Below the pieces are notes generated by a model that had not been told where the DNA came from, did not search any database, and worked only from the letters and a program-made list of their open reading frames with translations. A stretch of 9,742 bases of DNA from Akkermansiaceae bacterium (lineage in GTDB: Bacteria > Verrucomicrobiota > Verrucomicrobiia > Verrucomicrobiales > Akkermansiaceae): NCBI GenBank assembly GCA_014379305.1, contig JACMMB010000056.1:1-9742 (forward strand), given 5' to 3'. The position numbers were made by a program, and so were the translations under genes. Shown piece by piece: positions 1 to 7,206 of this stretch (its first letter is position 1; the number at the start of each line of letters is the position of its first letter).

Positions 1-1525
1 CGCTCGAAGGATTCGCGGTCAGACCGCCGAACGCGCTGCCGTTGTTCGCCGTGGCCGAGCTGTAGGCGTAGAGTATTTCGGAAAATCCGTGCGGTCCGGC
101 GTTGTTTAGGCCGGCCTGTCCCCAGGCGCTGACGGCCGCCCAAGCGGTGAAGCCGAGGATGCTTGCGGTGAGAACCAGGAGCGAAAGCATCGCCATTTTC
201 ACGTCGAAGGCCTGGATCTTTTTCCCGAGATACTCCGGGGTGCGCCCGACCATTAATCCGGCGATGAAGACCGCGAGGACGACGAATACGATCATGCCAT
301 AAAGTCCCGCGCCGACGCCGCCGATCACGACCTCGCCAAGCTCCATCATGAAGAGCGGGACGAAGCCGCCGATGGCCGTGAACGAGTCGTGCATGGAATT
401 GACCGCGCCGCAGGAAGCCGAGGTGGTAATGACCGCGAAGAGCGAGGAGTCGAAGATGCCGAAGCGGACCTCTTTGCCTTCCATGTTGCCGTCCACGGCG
501 GAGACACCGAGCGCGTGGTGGATCGGATTTCCCGCCGTTTCCGCCCACCAGCATGTGAGGACGCCGGCGACGAAAAGCACCATCATCGCGGCCCAGACGC
601 ACCAGCCGTGGGCTTGGTTTTTCGTCTGTTTGCCGAGGTGCCAGGTGAGCGCGCTGCCGATGGCGAAAATCGAAAACATCTGTAAAAAGTTCGATAGCGG
701 CGTCGGGTTTTCGTAAGGCTGGGCGGCGTTGGCATTGGCGTATCCGCCGCCGTTGGTGCCGAGCATTTTGATGGCGACCTGCGAGGCCATGGGGCCTTGC
801 TGTATCAATTGGGTGGTCACAGCCGGAATCTCGTCCACTGCCGGAGTCTCGCCATCGGCGGGAATCGCAGGGACAGCCGGAATCGTTTGGATCAGCGTCG
901 CGCTTTCATAAGGCTTGAAGTTCTGGATCACGCCTTGGGAAACCAGGAAGACGGCAAACACGAGGCAGATCGGCAATAGCAGATAATAAGTGGTGCGGAT
1001 CATATCGACCCAGAAATTTCCAAGTGTGGTTGCCGACTGGCGGGAAATCCCGCGAACCACCGCTGCGGCGATGGAAATACCCACTGCTGCCGAAGTGAAG
1101 TTGTGGATGGTAAGCGCTACCATCTGGGAAAAGTAAGACATCGTCGATTCACCGCCGTAACTCTGCCAGTTGGTATTGGTCGTAAAGCTGACAGCCGTGT
1201 TGAAAGCCAATGCCGGACTCAGGGCCGGAAGGCCTTGTGGATTCAACGGCAAAAGATGCTGCGTGCGTAGAATGGCGTAGGTGAAAATCAGACCCACCAG
1301 GCTGAAAAGAAGCACCGCCAGGGTGTAGCCTTTCCAACCGTGCTCTTTCCCGGCGTCCACGCCCATCAGGCGGTAGGTGATCTTTTCAAACGGACGCAGG
1401 ATCGGATCGAGCCAGGTTTTTCCCGCCGGATTCAGGACATTGGTGATATAGATACCGAGCGGCTTGGTGAGCAAGGCAAGGAGTCCGATAAATATGGCAA
1501 GTTCAAGCCAGTCGTTGATTTTCAT
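1..1525 (-). CDS. kdpA: Potassium-transporting ATPase subunit A, KdpA (C-terminus cut by window edge)
   Basis: K+-translocating channel-like subunit of the KdpFABC P-type ATPase in the inner membrane, used for high-affinity K+ uptake when K+ is scarce. The frame is open from the ATG at 1525 to the left edge (508 residues; the family is usually about 550-600). All four selectivity-filter loops are visible: TTNTNWQ (115-121), LGTNGGG (255-261), TTSASCGAVN (367-376) and ATANNGSAFGGL (491-502). GRTPEYLGKK (427-436) is also diagnostic. The start MKINDWLELA begins directly with the first membrane helix and follows kdpF by 10 bases, so it is the natural choice. No Shine-Dalgarno sequence is visible; the ATG follows GAACCCAT. 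An oddity is a Pro/Ala-rich insert at residues 215-236, just before the second filter. kdpB and kdpC should lie further left, outside the window. The identification is certain. Confidence 0.98.
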   Translation of the reverse strand, partial: MKINDWLELAIFIGLLALLTKPLGIYITNVLNPAGKTWLDPILRPFEKITYRLMGVDAGKEHGWKGYTLAVLLFSLVGLIFTYAILRTQHLLPLNPQGLPALSPALAFNTAVSFTTNTNWQSYGGESTMSYFSQMVALTIHNFTSAAVGISIAAAVVRGISRQSATTLGNFWVDMIRTTYYLLLPICLVFAVFLVSQGVIQNFKPYESATLIQTIPAVPAIPADGETPAVDEIPAVTTQLIQQGPMASQVAIKMLGTNGGGYANANAAQPYENPTPLSNFLQMFSIFAIGSALTWHLGKQTKNQAHGWCVWAAMMVLFVAGVLTCWWAETAGNPIHHALGVSAVDGNMEGKEVRFGIFDSSLFAVITTSASCGAVNSMHDSFTAIGGFVPLFMMELGEVVIGGVGAGLYGMIVFVVLAVFIAGLMVGRTPEYLGKKIQAFDVKMAMLSLLVLTASILGFTAWAAVSAWGQAGLNNAGPHGFSEILYAYSSATANNGSAFGGLTANPSS

Positions 1526-1535
1526 ATGGGTTCAG

Positions 1536-1619
1536 TTAGAATTTTTCGGGATAAACCATAGCTACGAATAGATAGCCAAGGAGTGCGAGGGCAAGCAGCC
1601 CGATGATAATGGTTTCCAT
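1536..1619 (-). CDS. kdpF: KdpF, small stabilising subunit of the Kdp K+-ATPase
   Basis: A 27-codon gene immediately before kdpA on the same strand, 10 bases from its start. The product begins METIIIGLLALALLGYLFVA and ends MVYPEKF: one hydrophobic helix with a short polar tail. The length, the GYLFVAMVYPEKF-type ending and the position ahead of kdpA match KdpF, which in E. coli is a 29-residue membrane peptide that stabilises the KdpFABC complex. There is no obvious Shine-Dalgarno sequence, and translation is probably coupled to the neighbouring small gene and kdpA. Genes of this size are often missed by automatic annotation. The identification rests on context plus the sequence pattern, and the two agree well. 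Confidence 0.88.
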   Translation of the reverse strand: METIIIGLLALALLGYLFVAMVYPEKF

Positions 1620-1630
1620 GATTTCAGGGT

Positions 1631-1726
1631 TCAGAGGGTTTCGCAAAAACGGGCGTAGAAGGCTGCGGCGATAAACAACGCGAACGTGGCCGCGACGAGG
1701 ACGAGATCTTGTAGAATAATGTTCAT
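1631..1726 (-). CDS. 31-residue single-helix membrane peptide ahead of kdpF, function unknown
   Basis: A 31-codon reading frame starting MNIILQDLVLVAATFALFIA and ending AAFYARFCETL. It ends 11 bases before the kdpF start. A single hydrophobic helix spans about residues 3-23, followed by a short polar tail with Arg and Cys (YARFCETL). It is first in the kdp gene order here and has the size and layout of a second KdpF-like peptide, but its tail is different. I recall similar small frames ending in a Y-x-R-x-C-(E/D)-x-L pattern ahead of kdpF in other bacteria; that is memory, not a search result. The upstream sequence has no clear ribosome binding site. It could be an accessory subunit of the Kdp complex or a leader peptide; that role is inference. 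Confidence 0.65.
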   Translation of the reverse strand: MNIILQDLVLVAATFALFIAAAFYARFCETL

Positions 1727-1787
1727 AGGCAGGGTTAAGATGTCACAACGCCCGCCACGAACGAGTTAAACACTCATCCAATATAGT
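1727..1787 (-). promoter_or_regulatory. Kdp operon leader/candidate promoter region
   Basis: The 60 bases between the T tract of the upstream terminator and the first small kdp gene must carry any local kdp promoter. A TATATT box (complement of 1780-1785) matches the sigma-70 -10 consensus at five of six positions. The hexamer 17 bases further upstream is poor, and TTGACG at 1796-1801 is only 10 bases away, so the promoter may depend on an activator. A small inverted repeat, GAGT-TAAAC-ACTC, lies at 1763-1775 and could be an operator. Kdp operons are commonly switched on by the KdpD/KdpE two-component system, but no such site can be recognised here. Confidence 0.25.
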
Positions 1788-1829
1788 AAAAAAAACGTCA
1801 AAGAGACCTGGGTATTTACTTATCTGACG
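1788..1829 (-). terminator. Candidate intrinsic terminator overlapping the stop of the beta-helix gene
   Basis: Reading the minus strand, CGTCAGA in the last codons of the beta-helix gene can pair with TTTGACG 20 bases later (seven pairs, one of them G-U). Eight consecutive Ts (1788-1795) follow the second arm directly. The stop codon TAA lies inside the loop. The loop is long and the stem only moderately GC-rich, so the terminator may be inefficient, but the uninterrupted T tract right after the stem is typical. It would separate the upstream gene from the kdp operon. Confidence 0.4.
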
Positions 1830-3813
1830 AAAGATCCAACCCCGTCATCACCTGCTCGCCTGCGTTTCCACTGATCCGATTTTCCAAATAAGCGGTTTCG
1901 GAAATTCCTTTGTCTAAAACGAGTCCCGGCCCTCCATTGGCGCGAATCTCATTGTCTTTCACGGTGACATTTCCTGCCTTCGCCTTCACCACCATTCCTC
2001 CGAGAAAGTTTTTAAACAGCTTGTTCCCTGTCACCTGACCCGATCCCGCGCTGCCGATCACCAAGCCGAATTCCCCATTACCGGACAGCTCATTTTCAAA
2101 AACCGCAGCCGAGGCACTGCCGTTGTCCGCGTGGATTCCATTACGGCTGTTTCCCGTGCAGGTATTTTTTCTCAAGATCACCGCCGCTTCATTCCAGCTC
2201 TCTATCCCGTTCTGAAAGTTCCCGTTGAGATTATTTCCGTCCGCCTCTAACAAACTCCCCAAGCCCATCACTGCCATGCCATTCCACCCGTTCTCGCTGA
2301 AGCGGCACCTGACCACTTTGGCATGGCCGCGTTCCATCACTGCGAGGCCGTGTCCGCTTCCTTGCATGAAGTGACAGTCGGAAAAATCCGCATGTGCTCC
2401 TCCCACCAGCACCAGCGAGAATCGCTCGTCTCCTGCATCAAACGACAGATGCCGGATGGTCAGGCCGCTGACGCGCGCGCCTTTCACGCCCGCACGGATT
2501 GAAATCACACTCCCCGCACCCGCCGGGCACTGCACAATGGTTTTTCCGGAAACACCTTCCAATTCCACTGCCGCACCGATCAAAAACGGCCCTTCCCAAG
2601 TCCCCTCCGCCAGGACCAAACGATCCCGATCCCGCGCCGCCGCCAATGCCTCCTGAACTGTTTTCACATCCTCGGGAATGCGGATTGTACGCGTATAGGC
2701 CGCCATCTTTTCATACTTCGCCAAGATCAACTTGTCATCCGGAGCTAAAGACACCGCCTCCCTCAACCAATTCATCGCCTCCTCGTCAAACTGCCCCGTA
2801 TCGCGTTCCGCAGCGCGATCCAGCAAGCCCCGGGCCAGCACCAGATCGGCCTCTGCCTTCTCCTTCGCAGCCCTCACCTCATTCAGCAAGGCCAAGGCCT
2901 CCTTGTCGTTTCCGTCCTTATCGATCAGTTCCCGCACTCCGCTTAGAGCCGCATCAAACTTTCGCTCCTCCACTTGTTTTCTCACGTCGTTGAACGCCGC
3001 CAATCGCTCCTCCTCCTGCTTCGCGGAACCAATTTTCCCCATGAGCAGGATGATCTCTTTCTCATCCGGATACTTCCCCAGAACCTGCCGTGCCGCACTC
3101 TCGGCATCCGCCCACCTACCGGTCTCGAATGAAGCGATGGCCTCTCCTTTCCAGTACCCTATAAACTGACTTTGCTCCTCCACCATTCCTGCCTCAATGC
3201 TCCGCCGCCCCTGCACTACCAACTCGGAATCCGGATAAATTTTCTCTATTTCATCGAATGACTCCTCTGCTTCAGGCCATCTCCTGTTGTCTATGAAAAT
3301 GGCTCCCTGCCGCTCCAGAAACGCCACCCGAGCGTCGTCCATAAGCTTTCTCTCCTCTTCGAGCTTGAAATACGCCCAACCCCCGAATCCGGCAATTGTC
3401 AGAAACAAAAGCAACCAACAGAAGCTACGAAACACCCTTCCGTTTGCCTTTCCCGCTGCTGGTTCTGCTGTCACGGGCATTTCCACCGGCAGCAGGGGCA
3501 AATCCGTTTCTCCGCGAACCTCGTTCGCCGCCACAAAAACCGGCTGTCCGCGCTTCATCAAAACCGCATCCTCTATTCTGTGATCCGCCTCCCGCGGCAT
3601 TAAACCCAAAGCTTCCAGATACTCGCGAACCACCGCCAGGGCTTTATCAAACTCCACCAAACCTTCCTGATATCTCTGCGCCAGCATTTCATTTGGAGAC
3701 GCCCTCACCATTTCCGCGATCTTCTCGCGCACTGCGCGAAACTCAGCCATGTGCGGCCTGGGATCCTCATCCGGCCCTAATCCTAAAATAATCCTAGCCT
3801 CTGTCAGAGTCAT
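1816..3813 (-). CDS. Membrane protein with J-like N-terminus, TPR-like repeats and right-handed beta-helix domain
   Basis: A 665-residue protein of unknown function. Residues 1-70 form a helical domain resembling a degenerate J domain (EARIILGLGPDED at 5-17, then long helices) without an HPD motif. A variable linker and one membrane helix follow (FRSFCWLLLFLTIAGFGG, about 128-145). Residues 155-370 are amphipathic helices in TPR-like pairs, for example a GRW-DAES repeat with PD turns. Residues 375-658 are a right-handed parallel beta-helix: after IPEDVKTVQEAL there are eight rungs of 23-24 residues with the pattern N-x-(L/I/F)-x-x-N-x-x-x-G-(L/I/M) (rungs start near 480, 503, 527, 550, 574, 597, 621 and 645). 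I infer a cytoplasmic N-terminus and periplasmic TPR and beta-helix parts. I start at the ATG at 3813 because the upstream extension to 3903 begins with TTG and looks unstructured. Beta-helix folds of this type occur in NosD-like and polysaccharide-acting proteins, but no catalytic residues are recognisable. Confidence 0.85.
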   Translation of the reverse strand: MTLTEARIILGLGPDEDPRPHMAEFRAVREKIAEMVRASPNEMLAQRYQEGLVEFDKALAVVREYLEALGLMPREADHRIEDAVLMKRGQPVFVAANEVRGETDLPLLPVEMPVTAEPAAGKANGRVFRSFCWLLLFLTIAGFGGWAYFKLEEERKLMDDARVAFLERQGAIFIDNRRWPEAEESFDEIEKIYPDSELVVQGRRSIEAGMVEEQSQFIGYWKGEAIASFETGRWADAESAARQVLGKYPDEKEIILLMGKIGSAKQEEERLAAFNDVRKQVEERKFDAALSGVRELIDKDGNDKEALALLNEVRAAKEKAEADLVLARGLLDRAAERDTGQFDEEAMNWLREAVSLAPDDKLILAKYEKMAAYTRTIRIPEDVKTVQEALAAARDRDRLVLAEGTWEGPFLIGAAVELEGVSGKTIVQCPAGAGSVISIRAGVKGARVSGLTIRHLSFDAGDERFSLVLVGGAHADFSDCHFMQGSGHGLAVMERGHAKVVRCRFSENGWNGMAVMGLGSLLEADGNNLNGNFQNGIESWNEAAVILRKNTCTGNSRNGIHADNGSASAAVFENELSGNGEFGLVIGSAGSGQVTGNKLFKNFLGGMVVKAKAGNVTVKDNEIRANGGPGLVLDKGISETAYLENRISGNAGEQVMTGLDLSSDK

Positions 3814-3825
3814 CTCCCCCCTTTT
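3814..3825 (-). promoter_or_regulatory. Purine-rich ribosome-binding sequence supporting the ATG at 3813
   Basis: The 12 bases before the ATG read AAAAGGGGGGAG. The G run can pair with the anti-Shine-Dalgarno sequence, though the spacing of about three bases is shorter than ideal. It is the only strongly purine-rich leader among the gene starts in this window, and it favours the ATG at 3813 over the TTG at 3903. Confidence 0.45.
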
Positions 3826-3939
3826 ATCCTCTGAGTTAGCTCGAATGAGAAGCTTTGAATCGCCAAACCGCCCGGCAAATCGCTTCTTTAGACAGACCGT
3901 CAAAAATCGCCCGGCCCCGCCCTTGAATCGGCTCTCGGG

Positions 3940-4782
3940 TCATTCCGAGCTTGTGAAATCCAGCCCTATATCCAACGCGGGAGCCGAATGGGTGAGTGCT
4001 CCTACCGAGATGAAATCCACACCGGTTTCCGCAATTCCGGCGACCGTTTCCAAAGTGACCCCACCGCTAGCCTCCAGCTTCAGGTTATAATTCTCTGCCC
4101 TCATTGCCACCGCCTCAGCCAGCTCTTCCAGAGTCATGTTGTCTAACAGGATATGATCCACTCCCTCGATTTCCAGAAATGCCGCAACCTGATCCAATCT
4201 GTCCGCCTCAAGCTCAACCTCCACCCCCGGCTTTTCGGTCTTCAATCGCTTGATCGCATCCCGCAACGCCGCGACATCGCCCTCTATCAGCAAATGATTG
4301 TCCTTCACCATTGCCCGATCAAACAGGCCCATCCGGTGATTATCTCCGCCGCCATCCAACACGGCTTGCTTTTCCAGCTTGCGATATCCCGGCGTCGTTT
4401 TCCGAGTGTCCAGAATCCTGGCCCGCGTGTGTTTTACCAGTGTGACATATAGCGAAGTCAGGGTCGCCACCCCCGATAGCCGCTGCAAAAAATTAAGCGC
4501 CGTCCGCTCCGCAGTGAGAATCGAGCGAGCCTTTCCCTCAACCTGCATCAGCATCGCCCCCGCACCGACCTTGCTGCCATCCTCGACCATTACCCTGACC
4601 TCGAGATCCGCATCCACGGCGAGAAAAACCTGCTTTGCCAAATTCACGCCTGAAACCACCCCCTCCTCGCGCACCGTTACGAACGCCCGCGCTGTCCGGC
4701 TTTCCGGAATGAAATACCCGGATGTCACATCCCCCGGGCCGATATCTTCCGCCAGCGCCATCAAAATCAACTTCCTCGACAT
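3940..4782 (-). CDS. nadC: Nicotinate-nucleotide pyrophosphorylase (carboxylating), quinolinate phosphoribosyltransferase
   Basis: Cytoplasmic enzyme that joins quinolinate and PRPP to give nicotinate mononucleotide, CO2 and pyrophosphate, the point where de novo NAD synthesis enters the common pathway. The 280 residues match the family's usual length. Visible signatures are ALAEDIGPGDVTS (9-21), AERTALNFLQRLSGVAT (91-107), DTRKTTPG (125-132), GGGDNHRMGL (144-153), VKDNH (159-163), VEVELEA (187-193), LLDNM (212-216), ASGGV (238-242) and ISVGALTHS (258-266). The Arg/Lys/His set that binds quinolinate and phosphate (R93, R127, K128, H149, R150, K160) is intact, so the enzyme should be active. 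It lies 72 bases after the YjbQ gene and may be co-transcribed with it. nadA and nadB are not in the window. The ATG at 4782 gives a normal N-terminus; no clear Shine-Dalgarno sequence precedes it. Confidence 0.97.
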   Translation of the reverse strand: MSRKLILMALAEDIGPGDVTSGYFIPESRTARAFVTVREEGVVSGVNLAKQVFLAVDADLEVRVMVEDGSKVGAGAMLMQVEGKARSILTAERTALNFLQRLSGVATLTSLYVTLVKHTRARILDTRKTTPGYRKLEKQAVLDGGGDNHRMGLFDRAMVKDNHLLIEGDVAALRDAIKRLKTEKPGVEVELEADRLDQVAAFLEIEGVDHILLDNMTLEELAEAVAMRAENYNLKLEASGGVTLETVAGIAETGVDFISVGALTHSAPALDIGLDFTSSE

Positions 4783-4854
4783 ACCGACTTCTACCAGATC
4801 ATGCGAAGGAAAGAAGAAGAGAGTGCTTCATTATCCAACCGCCTGAATCGGGAC

Positions 4855-5286
4855 CTAACCGACAGGGCCATTCCCCATTACCGTGATCGCAATCTGCCGC
4901 ATATGCGCATCCCGACGATGCTCAAACACAAAAATCCCCTGCCATGTCCCCAATGTCATCCGCCCATGATGGATCGGAATCACCTCACTGGACCGCGTCA
5001 GCACCATTCGAATATGACTCGGCATATCATCCGGTCCTTCCTGCGTATGCACGAAATCCGGATCATCTTCGCGCACGAGCCGGTCAAACCACCGCTCCAG
5101 ATCGCGACGGGCGCTCGGGTCCGCGTTTTCCATGAGAATCAAGCTGGCACTCGTATGCTTGAGAAAAACGGTTACCTGCCCGATCTCAATTCCTGAGTCG
5201 CTCACCAGCCGCGCCACCTCATGGGTGATTTCATACGTCCCCTTTCCCCGGGTCCGCAAACTCAACTCTCCGCTAAAAACTTTCAT
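4855..5286 (-). CDS. YjbQ/UPF0047 family protein (secondary thiamine-phosphate synthase type)
   Basis: A 143-residue protein covering the whole UPF0047/YjbQ family, known from crystal structures as a small trimeric beta-rich protein. Conserved stretches are FLKHTSASLILMEN (41-54), HTQEGPDDMPSHIR (80-93), LGTWQGIFVFEHR (112-124) and the C-terminal beta strand IAITVMG (132-138). Family members are annotated as secondary thiamine-phosphate synthases because some showed weak activity of this kind; the true physiological role is unsettled. The conserved His and Asp residues expected for ligand or metal binding (H44, D86, D87, H91) are present. It starts 21 bases after the ABC transporter gene, which suggests co-transcription. 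The upstream sequence has no Shine-Dalgarno motif. The family assignment is very secure; the function is not. Confidence 0.93.
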   Translation of the reverse strand: MKVFSGELSLRTRGKGTYEITHEVARLVSDSGIEIGQVTVFLKHTSASLILMENADPSARRDLERWFDRLVREDDPDFVHTQEGPDDMPSHIRMVLTRSSEVIPIHHGRMTLGTWQGIFVFEHRRDAHMRQIAITVMGNGPVG

Positions 5287-5307
5287 CGTTGTTCAAAACA
5301 GCAACTC

Positions 5308-7041
5308 TCAAGCATCCGCATCCGCCAGAAAAGAGCGACGGCATAACTCCGCATATTTGCCTCCCAGCGCAAGCAACTCATGGTGGGTTCCTTGCTCAAT
5401 GACCCGCCCCTTATCCAAAACGTAAATGCGATCCGCATTCTGGATCGTGGAAAGCCGATGGGCGATCACGAAGGCGGTGCGGTTTTGCATCAACCGGTCC
5501 AAAGCCGCCTGGATCTGCCGCTCGGTCTCCGAATCAACCGAAGCAGTCGCCTCATCCAACAGCAAAATCGGGGCGTTCTTCAAAAGCGCGCGGGCAATCG
5601 AAAGCCGTTGTTTTTCCCCACCTGAAAGTTTCACGCCGCGCTCGCCGACATTCGTATCGAGTCCCTGCGGCAGCTCACGGACAAAATGATCGCCATTGGC
5701 CGCGGCCAAGGCTGACCATATTTCCTCGTCGCTGGCTTCCCGTTTAGCCAGCTCCAGGTTTTCGCGCACGCTGCCATTGAAGAGAAACGCCTCCTGGGTG
5801 ACGTAAGCGAGCTGGCTCCGCAGGGATGACTTGTTCAATTTCCCGATTTCCCGGCCATCCAGCAGAATACCGCCCGAATCTTTCTCATAAAATCTGGCCA
5901 GCAGCGAAAGCACGGTGGTTTTTCCCGCCCCCGTCGTCCCGACGAGCGCGATCGTCTGCCCCGGCTCGGCGATGATCGAGACCTCGTCCAAAGTGGGCTG
6001 CTCCTGATAGGAAAAGGAAACATTGATGAATTCCACCTTGCCGCTCACCCGCTCGGCGATCAGCTCTCCGTCCACCGCATTCGCCTCTTCCTCGGCATCA
6101 AGTATTTCAAATACCCGATCCGCCGCCGCGCGACCCGAAAGCAGCATTTGATTCAGCGAATTCAAGCGGTCGATCGGCTCATAAAACAACGAGAGGGAAA
6201 CCAGGAATGCGGTGAAGTCACCCATGCTCATCGTTCCTTTCATCACTGCGGATCCTCCCATGCCAAGCACGAAGACATAGCCGATCATGCGGATGAAAGA
6301 CATGCCCGGTGCATACGCGGCCCACCATTTCATCACTCGCAAGGTTGCCTGTCGTAATGCCTCGGATGATTTATTGAAGCGGCCATGCTCAACTTTTTCC
6401 GCAGCGTAGCTTTTGATCTGCCGGATGCCCGCGATGTTGTCATGCAGCAGGGCGTTCAGATCGGAGGTTGCATCCCGCTGATTCCGGTATCTGTCCCGGC
6501 CGCAGGACGAATAGACCCATGCGCCAATCGCCAGTAAAGGAACCGGAAGAGTGGCCCATGCCGCGACCCCCGCATTCATATAGTAGAGATAGAATCCGAA
6601 ACCGATGACCTGCAGAATCGCCACCACCCCCTGCTCGATCCCATCGATCAAAACGCGCTCCATGTTCGTGACGTCCTCCACCACCCGCGTCATGATGTCG
6701 CCCGTGCGGCGCGTATCGAACCAGTTGAGCGGCAGGCGCTGGATTTTTTCATAGAGGTCTGAACGGATGTCGTAGATGACCTTTTGCTCGAAATGATTGT
6801 TTATGAAAATACGCAATCCATTGAGCCCGTCGCGGGCGAGAAAGCCCAGCAGCGCGATCATCACCCAAAACATGAACTCACCATGCCTCGCAGGATTCGG
6901 GAGGATTTGGTCGACAGAATATCTCGTAATGCTCGGAAAAACAAACAGCGCCGCTGTCATGCCCAGCGCACAGACGAGTTGCAGAACCGCAAGCTTCGGA
7001 TAGCGCCTTAGATAGCTGAATACTCTTATAATCGACTTCAT
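5308..7041 (-). CDS. ABC exporter half-transporter, MsbA-like (membrane domain fused to ATPase)
   Basis: A 577-residue exporter protomer that would act as a dimer in the inner membrane. Residues 1-300 form the type-1 exporter membrane domain, with hydrophobic helices near 18-38, 55-70, 138-156, 160-178, 245-265 and 275-290, and the cytoplasmic coupling stretch LPLNWFDTRRTGDIMTR (103-119). Residues 335-570 are the nucleotide-binding domain: A-loop Y345, Walker A GTTGAGKTT (368-376), Q-loop Q416, signature LSGGEKQR (472-479), Walker B ILLLDE (492-497) and H-loop H528. All catalytic motifs are intact. The domain order and length match MsbA-like lipid or multidrug exporters; the substrate cannot be told from sequence. 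I start at the ATG at 7041 (MKSIIRVFSYLRRYPK). Upstream TTG codons at 7107 and 7092 are in frame, the latter just after GGAGGAAGC, but they add an implausible Pro/Arg-rich leader. Confidence 0.93.
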   Translation of the reverse strand: MKSIIRVFSYLRRYPKLAVLQLVCALGMTAALFVFPSITRYSVDQILPNPARHGEFMFWVMIALLGFLARDGLNGLRIFINNHFEQKVIYDIRSDLYEKIQRLPLNWFDTRRTGDIMTRVVEDVTNMERVLIDGIEQGVVAILQVIGFGFYLYYMNAGVAAWATLPVPLLAIGAWVYSSCGRDRYRNQRDATSDLNALLHDNIAGIRQIKSYAAEKVEHGRFNKSSEALRQATLRVMKWWAAYAPGMSFIRMIGYVFVLGMGGSAVMKGTMSMGDFTAFLVSLSLFYEPIDRLNSLNQMLLSGRAAADRVFEILDAEEEANAVDGELIAERVSGKVEFINVSFSYQEQPTLDEVSIIAEPGQTIALVGTTGAGKTTVLSLLARFYEKDSGGILLDGREIGKLNKSSLRSQLAYVTQEAFLFNGSVRENLELAKREASDEEIWSALAAANGDHFVRELPQGLDTNVGERGVKLSGGEKQRLSIARALLKNAPILLLDEATASVDSETERQIQAALDRLMQNRTAFVIAHRLSTIQNADRIYVLDKGRVIEQGTHHELLALGGKYAELCRRSFLADADA

Positions 7042-7203
7042 TATTCGCGGCGGGCGGCACGTTTGGCGCGCGGGATGCGTTTGTAAAGGCAAGCTTCCTC
7101 CGGCCAAATCATTTTGATATTAAGGAAATTTGGTATTGCCGCCGCTGAATTTGCTCCACTAGTCTTCCTCCCACACCCGGAATCCCAAGCTCACACAAAA
7201 CCC
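7042..7203. promoter_or_regulatory. Divergent intergenic region between the ABC exporter and the coiled-coil gene set
   Basis: These 162 bases separate two divergent genes, so promoters for both directions should lie here. An A+T-rich patch at 7106-7137 contains TTGATA and TATTAA, partial matches to sigma-70 elements, but no pair with 16-18 base spacing can be made confidently on either strand. The remainder is GC-rich on the ABC side. No other gene, repeat or hairpin stands out. Confidence 0.3.
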
Positions 7204-7206
7204 ATG
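7194..7206 (+). repeat. Translation-leader repeat, copy 1 (CACAAAACCCATG)
   Basis: The 13 bases ending in the start codon of the first coiled-coil gene are identical to those ending in the start codon of the second (8022-8034). This copy has no Shine-Dalgarno motif. The match is either a remnant of the gene duplication or a conserved A-rich initiation context. It also supports the ATG at 7204 over the in-frame TTG at 7114. Confidence 0.6.

Noticed and set aside
348..716. A 122-codon plus-strand frame
   Set aside because: It is antisense to kdpA in a region where all conserved KdpA filter motifs are intact, so it is a shadow frame.
2499..2993. A 164-codon Pro/Ser-rich open frame on the plus strand inside the beta-helix gene
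   Set aside because: It is antisense to a clearly coding gene with regular domain structure. The composition (long runs of Pro and Ser) is what the reverse of this gene produces, and it has no start context or neighbours.
3396..3791. A 131-codon Pro-rich open frame on the plus strand
   Set aside because: It is antisense to the linker and N-terminal region of the beta-helix protein, with the same shadow composition and no recognisable motif.
7092..7119. TTG starts for the ABC gene (7107, or 7092 after GGAGGAAGC) and for the first coiled-coil gene (7114)
   Set aside because: They add Pro/Arg-rich or unrelated leaders in front of normal N-termini. The 7107 and 7114 versions would also make divergent genes start almost back to back, leaving little room for promoters. 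The downstream ATGs fit the proteins better.
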